A stretch of 64,000 nucleotides of DNA from Clostridium zeae (GTDB taxonomy: Bacteria > Bacillota > Clostridia > Clostridiales > Clostridiaceae). Shown piece after piece: positions 16,223 to 26,115 of the stretch. Made by a program: the position numbers and the translations under genes. The notes under the pieces were generated by a model. It was not told the DNA's origin and searched no databases. It worked only from the letters and a program-made list of their open reading frames with translations. Positions within the stretch are counted from its first letter, which is position 1. Each line of letters begins with the position of its first letter. The stretch is from assembly GCF_017312485.1 (NCBI RefSeq), contig NZ_BMBA01000001.1, positions 124,001 to 188,000 on the forward strand, in the 5' to 3' direction.

Positions 16223-18925
16223 ATGGCATTAACTCCAATGATGCAGCAATACATGGAGATAAAAGAAAATTATAAAGATTGCATTCTGTTTTTCAGATTA
16301 GGAGATTTCTACGAGATGTTCTTTGAAGATGCAGAGGTTGCAGCCAAAGAATTAGAGCTTGTTCTTACTGGCAGAGACTGTGGACTCGAAAGTAGAGCTC
16401 CTATGTGTGGGATACCATATCATGCTTCAAATTCATATATTGGAAGGCTTATAGCTAAAGGTTTTAAGGTAGCTATATGTGAGCAAGTTGAAGATGCTGC
16501 TCTAGCTAAGGGGCTTGTTAAAAGAGATGTTATTAAGATAATTACTCCTGGTACATATAGTGACTCAAATTACATAGATGAATCTAAGAACAATTATATA
16601 ATGTGTATATTTGTAGATCCTTCAAAAAACACTGTAGGATTAAGCACAACTGATATATCTACTGGTGATTTTTTGACTACAAGTTTTCAATATAATGAAA
16701 ATATTATTTTAGATGAGATATCAAAATTCTCTCCTAAGGAGATAATATTAAATATACTAGAAGATACAAGTTTAATTTCTTCTATAACCGATAGTTGTAA
16801 CGCTCTAATCACAAGAAAGCCTGTAGGCTATTTTGAAGAGGATGACAATGACTTATTATCTTCTCAATTTGGAGATGAAAAGAAAAAACTAGATTCATTC
16901 TCTTTATATAGTTCTATAGGTTTAATTAAATATGTAATAGATGCTCAGAAGATGTCTTTGAGTAACTTGAACAGAATTGATACCTACTCAATAGTAGATT
17001 TTATGACTATAGATACTAATTCAAGAAGAAATCTAGAGCTTACAGAAAATATTAGAGAGAAAACAAAAAAAGGCTCTCTTTTATGGGTACTTGATAAAAC
17101 CTCAACAGCTATGGGGAGTAGAGAAATTAGAAGATGGATAGATCAGCCCCTAATAGTAAAATCATTAATTGAAGATAGACTAAGTGGTGTAGAGGAATTA
17201 CATAATAACCTATATTTAATGGAGCAGCTCAAAGAAACATTAAAGGATATATACGATATAGAGAGAATCACTGGTAAAATTGCTAACTTCAATGTAAATG
17301 CTAAAGATATGATATCTTTAAAGGTATCACTTCAAAAGATACCTAATTTGAAGCAATTACTAAAAGACTGTAATTCATCAATGCTTTCAAAATTCTATAA
17401 TAGCATTGATGAATTAGAAGATGTTAGCGAGTTACTTGATATTTCAATTGCTGATGAACCTTCACTTTCTGTAAAGGAAGGAAATATAATAAAAAGTGGT
17501 TATTCAATAGAAGTTGATGAGCTAAGGCAAGCAAAAATTCATGGTAGAGAATGGATTGCTGCGTTAGAAAATCAGGAGAGAGATTTCACCGGCATAAGAT
17601 CTCTAAAGGTCGGCTATAATAAAGTCTTTGGGTATTATATAGAAATATCGAAAGCTAATTATTCATCTATTCCTGAAGGAAGATATATTAGAAAACAAAC
17701 CTTATCAAATGCTGAAAGATTTGTTACTCAAGAACTTAAAGAAATGGAAGAAAAAATTCTTGGAGCTGAAGAAAAACTAACAAGTTTAGAATATAGCATT
17801 TTTGTTGAAATAAGAGATAAGATTGAAGCAGAAATAGATAGAATGAAGCATACTGCGAAAATAATAGCTGAGCTTGATTGTTTGTGTTCCTTAGCTAATG
17901 TAGCTATTAATAATAATTACGTAAAACCACTGATTAATGAAGCAGATGTTATAGATATTAAAGAGGGAAGACATCCGGTTGTAGAACAGGTGATTTCTAA
18001 AGGTGAATTTATATCTAATAACACAAAATTAGATATTAATGATGAACAGCTACTCATTATAACTGGTCCTAATATGGCTGGTAAATCTACCTACATGAGA
18101 CAGGTGGCCTTAATTACATTAATGGCTCAAATAGGCTCCTTTGTTCCAGCATCTTATGCCAACATATCTGTATGTGATAAGATCTTTACAAGAATTGGAG
18201 CATCTGATGATTTAGCTGGTGGAAAGAGTACCTTTATGGTAGAGATGTGGGAAGTTGCAAATATCCTAAATAATGCAACTAGAAAAAGCTTGGTGCTATT
18301 AGATGAAGTAGGAAGAGGTACTAGTACTTATGACGGATTAAGCATAGCTTGGTCAGTGATAGAGTACATGACAAAGGATGATAGCTTAAAATGCAAGACA
18401 TTATTTGCTACACATTATCATGAACTTACTAGATTAGAAAAAGATATTAAGGGTGTTAAGAACTTTTCAGTTGCAGTTAAGGAAGTGAATAACACAATAA
18501 TATTCCTTAGAAAGATAGTTGAAGGTGGGGCAGATCAATCTTATGGTATTGAAGTTGCAAAACTTGCAGGGCTTCCTATTAGGGTTATAGATAGAGCTAA
18601 AGAGATATTATCTTCTCTTGAAGATAATAAAATTCATGACAAACTTGATGGGGTAGCCGCAAGTAATAATGATACATCTAATAATGATGCTTCAGAAGTA
18701 GCTGTAGATACAATTAAAGAGACTGCTAACACGCATCTAAAAACCGGTAAAAGCAAAAAACAAAAAGAAGATTTCTTTGAACCGCAGATGCAACTGAACT
18801 TTACAGATATAGAGAAAGAAACCTTATTAAAATCAATAGCTTCAATGGATATTATGTCTATGACACCATTAGAAACAATGAATAAATTATATGATTTGGT
18901 GAAAAGAGCTAAGGAGCTATTATAG
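16223..18925 (+). CDS. mutS: DNA mismatch repair ATPase MutS
   Basis: A 900-residue MutS. The mismatch-reading motif is GDFYEMF near residue 30 (Phe-X-Glu). Connector, lever and clamp domains occupy about 130-560. The ATPase has Walker [10 protein letters not shown] near 614 and Walker [14 protein letters not shown] near 690, with the signature [12 protein letters not shown] polar Asn/Asp/Ser linker near 812-850 precedes the C-terminal dimerisation helices. MutS binds mispairs and recruits MutL, encoded 11 bases downstream. The ATG follows AAGGAGG. Confidence 0.97.
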   Translation: MALTPMMQQYMEIKENYKDCILFFRLGDFYEMFFEDAEVAAKELELVLTGRDCGLESRAPMCGIPYHASNSYIGRLIAKGFKVAICEQVEDAALAKGLVKRDVIKIITPGTYSDSNYIDESKNNYIMCIFVDPSKNTVGLSTTDISTGDFLTTSFQYNENIILDEISKFSPKEIILNILEDTSLISSITDSCNALITRKPVGYFEEDDNDLLSSQFGDEKKKLDSFSLYSSIGLIKYVIDAQKMSLSNLNRIDTYSIVDFMTIDTNSRRNLELTENIREKTKKGSLLWVLDKTSTAMGSREIRRWIDQPLIVKSLIEDRLSGVEELHNNLYLMEQLKETLKDIYDIERITGKIANFNVNAKDMISLKVSLQKIPNLKQLLKDCNSSMLSKFYNSIDELEDVSELLDISIADEPSLSVKEGNIIKSGYSIEVDELRQAKIHGREWIAALENQERDFTGIRSLKVGYNKVFGYYIEISKANYSSIPEGRYIRKQTLSNAERFVTQELKEMEEKILGAEEKLTSLEYSIFVEIRDKIEAEIDRMKHTAKIIAELDCLCSLANVAINNNYVKPLINEADVIDIKEGRHPVVEQVISKGEFISNNTKLDINDEQLLIITGPNMAGKSTYMRQVALITLMAQIGSFVPASYANISVCDKIFTRIGASDDLAGGKSTFMVEMWEVANILNNATRKSLVLLDEVGRGTSTYDGLSIAWSVIEYMTKDDSLKCKTLFATHYHELTRLEKDIKGVKNFSVAVKEVNNTIIFLRKIVEGGADQSYGIEVAKLAGLPIRVIDRAKEILSSLEDNKIHDKLDGVAASNNDTSNNDASEVAVDTIKETANTHLKTGKSKKQKEDFFEPQMQLNFTDIEKETLLKSIASMDIMSMTPLETMNKLYDLVKRAKELL

Positions 18926-18936
18926 GTGGTGATAAT

Positions 18937-20874
18937 TTGAAAAGAATTAATCTACTAGATACTAATACTTCAAATAAAATAGCTGCTGGAGAAGTTGTCG
19001 AAAGACCTTCTTCAGTGGTTAAAGAGTTACTAGAGAACAGTATAGATGCTAAAGCTAAGAAGATAGTCTTAGAGATAGAAAACGGTGGAGAAACGCTTAT
19101 AAAGGTTACTGATGATGGTAATGGAATACACCCAGATGATATTGAAAAAGCATTTATGCCTCATGCTACTAGTAAAATACAAACAATTGAGGACGTTTAT
19201 AACATAAACACCTTAGGTTTTAGAGGTGAAGCACTTCCTAGTATTGCTTCAATATCTTATATAAGCATAAAATCTAAGAGTACAGAGTTTGATACTGGCA
19301 GGATGCTTCAAATTGAAGGTGGAAAAACAGTTATAAATGAAGAAGTAAGTATGCCAAATGGAACTCAAATTGAGGTTAAAGATTTGTTTTTCAATGTTCC
19401 AGCTAGAAAAAAGTTTTTAAAATCTCAATCAAGAGAAGCTGCTTTGATAAATGAGATAATAAGTAGGATAGCAATAGCAAATCCTGACATAGCTATTGAA
19501 TATCATAACAATGGTAAAAAAGTATTTAATACATATGGAAATGGCAACATGTTAGATGCTATTAGAACAATATTTGGCAAGAATATAGTAGATAACCTTA
19601 TATACTTTGAAGGTCATACTGATACTTCTTCTGCTTATGGATATATAGGTAAAGAAGAAATAAGCAGAGGTTCTCGTAATAACCAAATCCTTTTTGTAAA
19701 TAAGCGTTATGTAAAAAATAGATTAGCTACTGTAGCTGTTGAAAATGCTTTTAAATCCTTCAGTACAGTAAATAAATTTCCGTTTTTTATTCTACTTATT
19801 GATATCTACCCTGAGCTTATAGATGTTAATATTCATCCGCAAAAAGCTGAAATAAAGTTTAAGGATGATAGAAGTATATATAAGATTGCTTTTGACAGTG
19901 TTCATAAAGCCTTAAAAGATGATGTTTTTGAATCTTTTAAATTGCCTGAAGAACAGGTTCAAGAGGAAAAGGTAGAAAATGTTCCGCTAGATTTAGATTT
20001 CCATAACTTTGATAAAGTTTATCATTCATATGTACAGCCTCAAAATGACTATATAGTTAAAGAAAATGATGATGAAGCTACTTATGAGGATAAGCAACAA
20101 GTTGTAGACTTACCAGTTGATTTAAAGCCTATTTCATTTAGTAAGGAAGAGGCAACGGATAATAACCAAATTACAGACGCTGTCAACAGTTCCTTAGAAG
20201 TAACTCAATCTTATATTGAAAATAGTGAGAGTATTGAAAATGCTAGCTCAGTTAAGAACACATATAAAGCCGTAGAAGAAAAGAGTAATGCTAAAATACC
20301 TAACCTTAGAATTATAGGTCAGTTTAACAAGACCTATATAATAGGTGAGTATGACGATACTATGTATTTAATAGATCAGCATGCTGCTCATGAAAAAATT
20401 CTTTTCGAAAAATATTTAAAAGATATTGAAAGTTCCCATATACAGGTACAAAGCTTACTGGTACCATGTGTAATAAATTTAATCATGGACGACTATGAGA
20501 TTATATTAGAAAACAAATCAATATTTGAAAAAGCAGGTTTTCTTATAGAGGATTTTGGGGATAATAGTATATTGTTAAAGGAAGTTCCTTACTTTTTGGA
20601 TAAACTCAATCCTAAAAGTCTACTTCTAGATATTATCGATAATTTAAAAAATCTTGGTTCTGGGAAGACCACTGAAGTTAAATATAATAGAATTGCCACA
20701 ATGGCCTGTAAAGCTGCAGTGAAGGCACATGATTTGTTAAGTACTGAAGAGATGTATGAACTGTTAAATACCCTTAGATTCATAGATGATCCGTTTCATT
20801 GCCCTCATGGAAGGCCAACAATCATTAAACTTACACTTAATGAATTAGAAAAGAAATTTAGAAGGATACAATAA
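18937..20874 (+). CDS. mutL: DNA mismatch repair protein MutL, endonuclease-proficient type
   Basis: A 645-residue GHKL ATPase. N-terminal motifs are ELLENSIDA near 30, DDGNGI near 60 and GFRGEALPSI. A disordered acidic linker spans about 335-455. The C-terminal domain carries the nicking-site motif DQHAAHEKILFE at about 480 (DQHA-X2-E-X4-E), with ACKAAVKA and CPHGRP as further metal-site elements, so this MutL should nick DNA itself, as expected where no MutH exists. The TTG start follows AGGTGGTGAT. It is followed 12 bases later by miaA. Confidence 0.97.
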   Translation: MKRINLLDTNTSNKIAAGEVVERPSSVVKELLENSIDAKAKKIVLEIENGGETLIKVTDDGNGIHPDDIEKAFMPHATSKIQTIEDVYNINTLGFRGEALPSIASISYISIKSKSTEFDTGRMLQIEGGKTVINEEVSMPNGTQIEVKDLFFNVPARKKFLKSQSREAALINEIISRIAIANPDIAIEYHNNGKKVFNTYGNGNMLDAIRTIFGKNIVDNLIYFEGHTDTSSAYGYIGKEEISRGSRNNQILFVNKRYVKNRLATVAVENAFKSFSTVNKFPFFILLIDIYPELIDVNIHPQKAEIKFKDDRSIYKIAFDSVHKALKDDVFESFKLPEEQVQEEKVENVPLDLDFHNFDKVYHSYVQPQNDYIVKENDDEATYEDKQQVVDLPVDLKPISFSKEEATDNNQITDAVNSSLEVTQSYIENSESIENASSVKNTYKAVEEKSNAKIPNLRIIGQFNKTYIIGEYDDTMYLIDQHAAHEKILFEKYLKDIESSHIQVQSLLVPCVINLIMDDYEIILENKSIFEKAGFLIEDFGDNSILLKEVPYFLDKLNPKSLLLDIIDNLKNLGSGKTTEVKYNRIATMACKAAVKAHDLLSTEEMYELLNTLRFIDDPFHCPHGRPTIIKLTLNELEKKFRRIQ

Positions 20875-20886
20875 AGGAATAGACTT

Positions 20887-21819
20887 ATGGAAAAGAAGAA
20901 ATTATTAGTGCTTGGGGGACCTACTGCAGTTGGAAAAACTGATGTATCCATAAAATTAGCTAAAGAGCTAAATGGCGAGATAATATCAGCTGACTCAATG
21001 CAAATATATAAATATATGGATATAGGTTCTGCAAAAGTTACAGAAGCTGAGATGGATGGGGTCAAACATTATATGATTGATGTGGTACATCCTAAAGAGG
21101 AATTTAGTGTTTCAGACTTTAAAGATCTAGCTAAAGGCTATATCGAGGATATATACAGCAGAGGGAAATTACCTATAATTGCTGGAGGTACTGGTCTTTA
21201 TATAGATTCAATAATCTGTAACCTAAGCTTTACTGATAGTAAGAAAGATGAAGAATATAGAGCTTACCTAGAAAGTTTAGCTGAGGCCCATGGCAACCAA
21301 TATATTCATGAGATGCTCAAAGCTATTGATATGGAAAGTTATGAAAATATCCATTTCAATAATAGAAAAAGAGTTATAAGAGCTCTTGAGGTATATAAAA
21401 CTACAGGAAAAAAATTTAGTGAATTTAAAGAAAAAGAATCCATTTACCAATGCGACTATGATCTTTATTACTATGTTTTAACCATGGATAGAGAAAAGCT
21501 TTATAACCGCATTAATAAAAGAGTAGACATTATGCTTGATAAAAACCTAATTGAAGAAGTAAGAATGTTAATGAATATGAATCTTACTCCAGAAATGCAG
21601 TCAATGAAGGGAATAGGTTATAAAGAGATTTTATACTATCTACAGGATAAAATTTCCTTAGAGAAGGCTATAGAGCTGATAAAACAAGGAAGTAGAAACT
21701 ATGCAAAAAGGCAGCTCACATGGTTTAGAAAAGACCCTCGAGTTGTTTACTTAGATAAGGATATAATGTCAGATAACGAAATAATAAACAAAATAGTTGA
21801 TGACATAAATATTCAATAG
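20887..21819 (+). CDS. miaA: tRNA dimethylallyltransferase
   Basis: A 310-residue enzyme that transfers a dimethylallyl group from DMAPP to N6 of A37 in tRNA. The P-loop is [12 protein letters not shown] near residue 9. [17 protein letters not shown] and [13 protein letters not shown] are the substrate-binding motifs, and [14 protein letters not shown] sits near the C terminus. Its product feeds MiaB, the first gene of the cluster, and DMAPP comes from IspH/IspG. The ATG follows AAAGGA. The mutL-miaA-hfq order is conserved well beyond Firmicutes. Confidence 0.96.
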   Translation: MEKKKLLVLGGPTAVGKTDVSIKLAKELNGEIISADSMQIYKYMDIGSAKVTEAEMDGVKHYMIDVVHPKEEFSVSDFKDLAKGYIEDIYSRGKLPIIAGGTGLYIDSIICNLSFTDSKKDEEYRAYLESLAEAHGNQYIHEMLKAIDMESYENIHFNNRKRVIRALEVYKTTGKKFSEFKEKESIYQCDYDLYYYVLTMDREKLYNRINKRVDIMLDKNLIEEVRMLMNMNLTPEMQSMKGIGYKEILYYLQDKISLEKAIELIKQGSRNYAKRQLTWFRKDPRVVYLDKDIMSDNEIINKIVDDINIQ

Positions 21820-21864
21820 CATTATAATAATATATAAGATTAAGAAAATTTGGAGGTTACGGTT

Positions 21865-22110
21865 ATGAACAAGTCAACAAATAATTTACAGGACATTTTC
21901 CTAAATGGCGCAAGAAAGAATAAGATTTTAGTTATAATACATTTAGTTAACGGATTCCAATTGAAAGGTTTTGTAAAGGGTTTTGATAGCTTTACTGTTG
22001 TTCTAGATTCAGATGGAAAACAGATGCTAGTTTATAAACATGCGATAACTACAGTAACCCCAGCAAAGCCAATACTATTTAATACACCACAAGTTGATGA
22101 GAGTTTATAA
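21865..22110 (+). CDS. hfq: RNA chaperone Hfq
   Basis: An 81-residue Sm-like hexamer-forming RNA chaperone. It opens [14 protein letters not shown] (proximal face), continues with the Sm1 strand [16 protein letters not shown] and Sm2 [11 protein letters not shown], and has a very short C-terminal tail. It binds A/U-rich small RNAs and mRNAs. The ATG at 21865 follows GGAGGTTACG; the open frame begins at a TTG inside that site, which is rejected. A strong terminator follows. Confidence 0.95.
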   Translation: MNKSTNNLQDIFLNGARKNKILVIIHLVNGFQLKGFVKGFDSFTVVLDSDGKQMLVYKHAITTVTPAKPILFNTPQVDESL

Positions 22111-22117
22111 GTATTAG

Positions 22118-22150
22118 CATAGGCAAACAAATTGTTTGCCTAATTTTTAT
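22118..22150 (+). terminator. Rho-independent terminator after hfq
   Basis: TAGGCAAAC pairs perfectly with GTTTGCCTA and is followed by ATTTTTATT. Confidence 0.85.
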
Positions 22151-22202
22151 TCATATGATAATATTAATGTTATTGTTTTAGGATAAATTTGGAGGTTTAT
22201 AC

Positions 22203-23483
22203 ATGTTTGATATTACAAAAGATTTTTTAAGAAAAAGCTACAATATTAGTGAAAATACCTTTGCTCTTTATGAAAAGGCTATTGAAGATGTACAAGAGCA
22301 ATTTGATATGTATGATAAAATAAGAGAGTTTAATCAATTAAAGGTTCTTAATGCACTTCAAGAAGAAAGAATAAGCGACACACATTTTACTAACTCCTCT
22401 GGTTATGGATATGGTGATGTGGGTAGAGATGCGTTAGATAAGGTTTATGCAAGGATTTTTAATACAGAGAGTGCTTTGGTTAGACCGCACTTTGTAAATG
22501 GAACTCATGCTATAGGAGCTGCTTTATTTGGTAATCTTAGACCTAATGATACTTTATTTACTGTAAGTGGTAAGCCATATGATACTTTACATAATATTAT
22601 TGGAATAAGTGGAAATGAAAACATAGGATCTTTAAAAGAATATGGCGTTAATTATAAACAAGCGGATTTGACTTCAAAAGGAAAATTCGATTTTGAGCTA
22701 ATAGAAAAAGAGTTAAGAGAAGATAAAAGTATAAAAGTGGTACACATGCAAAGAAGTACTGGTTATGGATGGAGAAATTCTTTTTCTGTAGCAGAATTAG
22801 GTGAAGCTATAAAGCTTGTTAAATCAATTAGAGAAGATGTTATAGTGTTTGTGGACAACTGTTATGGAGAATTTATCGACACTATTGAACCAACAGATGT
22901 TGGTGCTGATTTAATAGCTGGTTCTTTAATTAAGAATATAGGTGGAGGAATAGCACCAACAGGTGGATATATAGCAGGTAAGAGTGCATATGTAGAACAA
23001 GCTGCTTTTAGGTTAACTATACCTGGAATAGGAGGAGAGTGCGGTTCTACTTTTGGAGTGATGAGACAGTTATTCCAAGGTTTATTTCTTGCACCACATG
23101 TAGCTATTGAAGCTGTAAAAGGAGCTGTATTCTGTGCTAGAATCATGGACCTTGCTGGCTTTGAAGTTTTACCAAAGTTTGATGAAAAAAGAAGTGATAT
23201 AATTCAGGCTATAAAATTCAATAATCCTGAAAAATTAATTAAGTTCTGTAAGGGAATACAAAAAGGATCGCCTGTAGACTCTTTTGTTGAATGTGAACCA
23301 TGGGATATGCCAGGATATAATGATCAAGTTATAATGGCTGCAGGGGCATTTATACAGGGATCATCAATTGAGTTATCTGCAGATGCTCCAATAAGAGAAC
23401 CTTATATTGCATATTTACAAGGTGGATTAACTTTTGATCATGCAAAAATAGGTATATTAATAGCTTTATCTAATATAGGTTAA
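22203..23483 (+). CDS. methionine gamma-lyase-like PLP protein (YnbB/aluminium-resistance family)
   Basis: A 426-residue fold-type I PLP enzyme of the PF06838 family. The hallmarks are SGYGYGDVGRDALDKVYA near 65, RPHFVNGTHAIGAAL near 97, the Asp motif VFVDNCYGEF and the PLP lysine in AGSLIKNIGGGIAPTGGY. The family is annotated as aluminium resistance or methionine gamma-lyase; the true reaction is uncertain, and C-S or C-P type beta/gamma elimination is inference. It commonly sits next to hfq in Firmicutes. The ATG follows GGAGG, and a terminator and repeat A3 follow. Confidence 0.85.
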   Translation: MFDITKDFLRKSYNISENTFALYEKAIEDVQEQFDMYDKIREFNQLKVLNALQEERISDTHFTNSSGYGYGDVGRDALDKVYARIFNTESALVRPHFVNGTHAIGAALFGNLRPNDTLFTVSGKPYDTLHNIIGISGNENIGSLKEYGVNYKQADLTSKGKFDFELIEKELREDKSIKVVHMQRSTGYGWRNSFSVAELGEAIKLVKSIREDVIVFVDNCYGEFIDTIEPTDVGADLIAGSLIKNIGGGIAPTGGYIAGKSAYVEQAAFRLTIPGIGGECGSTFGVMRQLFQGLFLAPHVAIEAVKGAVFCARIMDLAGFEVLPKFDEKRSDIIQAIKFNNPEKLIKFCKGIQKGSPVDSFVECEPWDMPGYNDQVIMAAGAFIQGSSIELSADAPIREPYIAYLQGGLTFDHAKIGILIALSNIG

Positions 23484-23500
23484 ATAAATATATGCAAAGT

Positions 23501-23530
23501 AAAAAGAACGGATTAAACCGTTCTTTTTTT
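23501..23530 (+). terminator. Rho-independent terminator
   Basis: AAAAGAACGG pairs with CCGTTCTTTT over a six-base loop, ending in T7. Confidence 0.9.
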
Positions 23531-23605
23531 GCTGTATAGTAAGTTATAAAAATTTCAAGCTAGCTAAACCTAGATATTTCAGTTGTTTTAGAAGTTCTTT
23601 ATGTA
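23530..23605 (+). repeat. dispersed intergenic repeat, family A, copy 3 (best preserved)
   Basis: The unit runs CTGTATAG, TTATAAAAATTTCAAGC, TAGCTAAACCTAGATATTTC, then AGAAGTT and TTTATG. It begins directly at the T-tract of the preceding terminator and abuts the 3' end of lexA, which is on the other strand. Confidence 0.75.
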
Positions 23606-23607
23606 AA

Positions 23608-24210
23608 CTAATATGATCTGAATAATCCAACTAAACGTCCTAATATAGCGCAGTCATCCACTATTATTGGATCCATCGTTTTATTTTCAGGTTGTAATCT
23701 TATATGGTCATTTTCCTTAAAGAATCTTTTTATAGTAGCTTCTGTATCTATTAAAGCAACTACAATCTCACCATTGTTAGCGTGGCTAGATTGTTCTATT
23801 ATAGCAAGATCCCCGTCTTCAATACCAACATCTACCATGCTATTACCGCTTACTCTTAGAGCAAATAGTTCATTGTCATGTTTGATGTATTCTATAGGCA
23901 TTGGAAATACATCTTCTATGTTTTCGGTTGCGAGTATTGGTTCGCCTGCTGTTACCTTACCAACTATAGGGATATGTATCATTTCTTTTTTAGGCATAGA
24001 TAACTCAGCTATTTCTAAAGCTCTTGGTTTAGTAGGATCTCTCTTAATTAATCCCTTTTTTTCTAATCTTTTAAGATGACCATGAACAGTTGATGTTGAT
24101 TTTAACGAAACAGCTTCGCAAATTTCTCTTACTGAAGGTGGGTATCCTTTGTTTTCAGTATAATTTTTCAGGAATTCATATATCTCATTTTGTTTAGTAT
24201 TTTCAAGCAT
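23608..24210 (-). CDS. lexA: SOS repressor LexA
   Basis: A 200-residue repressor. The winged helix (about 1-65) has [24 protein letters not shown]. The self-cleavage site is Ala88-Gly89 in KVTAGEP, and the Ser-Lys dyad is Ser124 in SGNSMV and Lys161 in ATIKRF. RecA-ssDNA filaments trigger self-cleavage and release SOS promoters. The ATG follows GAGAGGTG. Its own promoter carries a LexA box (24266-24279), so it is autoregulated. Confidence 0.96.
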   Translation of the reverse strand: MLENTKQNEIYEFLKNYTENKGYPPSVREICEAVSLKSTSTVHGHLKRLEKKGLIKRDPTKPRALEIAELSMPKKEMIHIPIVGKVTAGEPILATENIEDVFPMPIEYIKHDNELFALRVSGNSMVDVGIEDGDLAIIEQSSHANNGEIVVALIDTEATIKRFFKENDHIRLQPENKTMDPIIVDDCAILGRLVGLFRSY

Positions 24211-24239
24211 AACTTACACCTCTCAATCTAATTAACTTG

Positions 24240-24279
24240 ATTATATCACAGATGTTAGCACTAATCAAACGAACGTTCT
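24240..24279 (-). promoter_or_regulatory. lexA promoter with overlapping LexA box
   Basis: On the minus strand TTGATT (24268-24263) and TATAAT (24245-24240, with an extended -10 TGA) are 17 bases apart. CAAACGAACGTTCT at 24266-24279 fits the Gram-positive box CGAAC-N4-GTTCG with one change in the first half-site, and it overlaps the -35, the position expected for repression. The rest of 24280-24608 is AT-rich and carries no gene that can be supported. Confidence 0.75.
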
Positions 24280-24608
24280 CTATTTATTGATATTATTGCT
24301 AAGGTTTGATATAATTACTTGGTATATTATCATATAATATTGACAATGTACGCAAAGTAGAATAGTATACTTTAGTAGAACTATAACTTTATGTTTTATT
24401 TTATTGGTTTTGGATTGTTAAGTTACTAGATAATTGATGGTTTTTACAAAGTTATTACTAATAGAAGAGCGGAAATGATTAAAGAAAAAAGATACTCAAT
24501 TTCCCGCATTTGAATGAATAAGTTAATTTGTACAGTCAATAATCTATATAAGCGATATCTTTTACAATGTAAACTTAATATTATAATCTTTAGGATAGGA
24601 GAGAAGAA

Positions 24609-24992
24609 ATGAATACAAATGGAAATCTAGCAGATGAATTATGTGATATTTTCCCTAACAAGGCATGCGATAACTGCGGAAAATGCCTTGAAAACGAGGG
24701 GGTAGACCTAAAAGCTATTAAAATTGAAGATATAGCTAGAAATGTAGATGAGAATGATTTTGTAGAAGAAGAATTAATAGAGTTAGATGAAAATAATTAT
24801 GATGATTTAGATCTAGACAGCGTTGACGATGAAAATGATGAAGTAATCTACGAAGATGAAGAATACGAAGACGCTTGGGATCATATAGAATACATAGATG
24901 ATTTACAAGATATATTAGATGACGATATAAGTATACAAAAACTAACCGAAGAAGTTTATCCTGGATTAATTAAAATTAAAAGAAGAGAGTAG
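24609..24992 (+). CDS. acidic hypothetical protein with CxxCxxC motif
   Basis: A 127-residue protein of unrecognised family. Residues about 20-27 are CDNCGKC, a CxxCxxC cluster suited to zinc or Fe-S binding, with a further Cys at 12. Residues about 45-110 are extremely acidic (runs of Asp/Glu such as DDLDLDSVDDENDE and EDEEYED). The last ten residues turn basic (LIKIKRRE). There is no signal peptide or membrane segment. The ATG follows AGGAGA. It lies between lexA and a tyrosine recombinase, convergent with the latter across a shared terminator. Confidence 0.75.
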   Translation: MNTNGNLADELCDIFPNKACDNCGKCLENEGVDLKAIKIEDIARNVDENDFVEEELIELDENNYDDLDLDSVDDENDEVIYEDEEYEDAWDHIEYIDDLQDILDDDISIQKLTEEVYPGLIKIKRRE

Positions 24993-24993
24993 A

Positions 24994-25018
24994 AGAGCGT
25001 TCATTTTGAACGCTCTAT
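24994..25018. terminator. bidirectional terminator
   Basis: AGAGCGTTC pairs perfectly with GAACGCTCT over a four-base loop. It lies between convergent genes and contains the stop codon of the recombinase gene on the minus strand. Confidence 0.75.
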
Positions 25019-26016
25019 TTATATCTATTTATTTTAGAAAGTGGGTTTGAATTTACAGCTTCTCTTAGTCCTTCGTCATCAATATGAGTATATATCTGGG
25101 TAGTTGAAACGCTTTCGTGGCCTAATATCTGTTGAAGGCTTCTTATGTCAACATTTCCGTACTTATACATTAGGGTAGCAGCAGTGTGTCTTAGCTTATG
25201 AGGAGTGTATTTATCTTGTGTTAATCCGCTATTTGTAATATGCTTCTTTACTAGTATTTCAACAGTTCTTTTATCAATTTTTTTATTTCTAGAAGAAAGA
25301 AATAAAAACTTTTTATTTTCCGTATCGCATTTAGAAGAATCTCTTACAGCAATATATTTTTCAATAGAATCCAGAGAAGCTTCATTCAAATACACAGTTC
25401 TTTCTTTATTACCTTTACCTATTATAGTAAGAGTGTCGTTTTTAATTTTATCTATTTGAATATTACATAATTCAGATAATCGTAATCCACAATTTAAAAA
25501 CAGTGTTAAAATGCAATAATCTCTTAAGTAATTTTTGTTTTTCCGATCTAATGAGTTAAGTAAATTAATGCTTTGATCTAATGTAAGATATACAGGATGC
25601 CTTTTACTTATCTTAGGCGTTTCTAACTCTACAGTAGGATCTTCGGTAAGGATTTTTGCCTTTGTAGAAATGAATTTAAAATACGATTTTAAAGCAGCAA
25701 CCTTTCTAGCTCTAGCATAAGTTCCGTTGATTCTTTGTTTTTCAACAAAACTCATAAATGCGTATAAATCAGTAAGTTTTATAGTTCTTAAAAAATTTTC
25801 ATCTATATCTGTTAAAGGAATTTCGTTAAAATCTGTCTCTGGATTACATAATCCTTTATATAATTTTATAAATCTAAAAAATACTGTTAAATCGAATTTG
25901 TATCCGGCAATAGTTCTTTCGGATTTACCTTTTATTGTTTCTAAGTAATTTAAAAAATCTATAACTGAATTTGGCAAATTATTATATGCTTGAATTGCTT
26001 TTATATCATATTTCAT
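25015..26016 (-). CDS. tyrosine recombinase (XerC/XerD-like)
   Basis: A 333-residue site-specific recombinase. The N-terminal SAM-like DNA-binding domain (about 10-120) has LNYLETIKGKSERTIAGYKFDL. The catalytic domain has the first Arg in NCGLRLSELC, HKLRHTAATLMY, LGHESVSTTQIYTH with the His and the nucleophile Tyr. Length fits chromosomal Xer-like enzymes, and no phage genes are nearby, so a role in chromosome or locus-specific recombination is more likely than phage integration. The ATG follows AAGGAG, with TATAAT at 26055-26050. A perfect palindrome lies just upstream of the promoter. Confidence 0.9.
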   Translation of the reverse strand: MKYDIKAIQAYNNLPNSVIDFLNYLETIKGKSERTIAGYKFDLTVFFRFIKLYKGLCNPETDFNEIPLTDIDENFLRTIKLTDLYAFMSFVEKQRINGTYARARKVAALKSYFKFISTKAKILTEDPTVELETPKISKRHPVYLTLDQSINLLNSLDRKNKNYLRDYCILTLFLNCGLRLSELCNIQIDKIKNDTLTIIGKGNKERTVYLNEASLDSIEKYIAVRDSSKCDTENKKFLFLSSRNKKIDKRTVEILVKKHITNSGLTQDKYTPHKLRHTAATLMYKYGNVDIRSLQQILGHESVSTTQIYTHIDDEGLREAVNSNPLSKINRYK

Positions 26017-26079
26017 TATAAAATCTCCTTAATCATATGTACTTATTAAATTATACCATATTTTCCTTTAAAAATATAG

Positions 26080-26115
26080 ATTAATTTCGCTAAATTAGCA
26101 TTTAGCGAAATTAAT
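26080..26115. repeat. perfect 15-bp palindrome with 6-bp centre upstream of the recombinase gene
   Basis: ATTAATTTCGCTAAA (26080-26094) faces its exact reverse complement (26101-26115) across TTAGCA. It lies just upstream of the -10 region of the recombinase promoter. Inverted arms of at least 11 bp around a 6-bp centre are the architecture of tyrosine-recombinase core sites; an operator or a terminator-like hairpin is the alternative, though there is no T-run on the minus strand. Confidence 0.7.

Noticed and set aside
24999-25013. GTTC-N4-GAAC as a LexA box
   Set aside because: The half-sites are in the wrong order (GTTC then GAAC), and the sequence is part of the convergent terminator stem.
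25015-26016. Prophage or integrated island driven by the tyrosine recombinase
   Set aside because: There are no phage structural, lysis or excisionase genes, and no tRNA or direct repeats suggesting att sites. The flanks are core genes.
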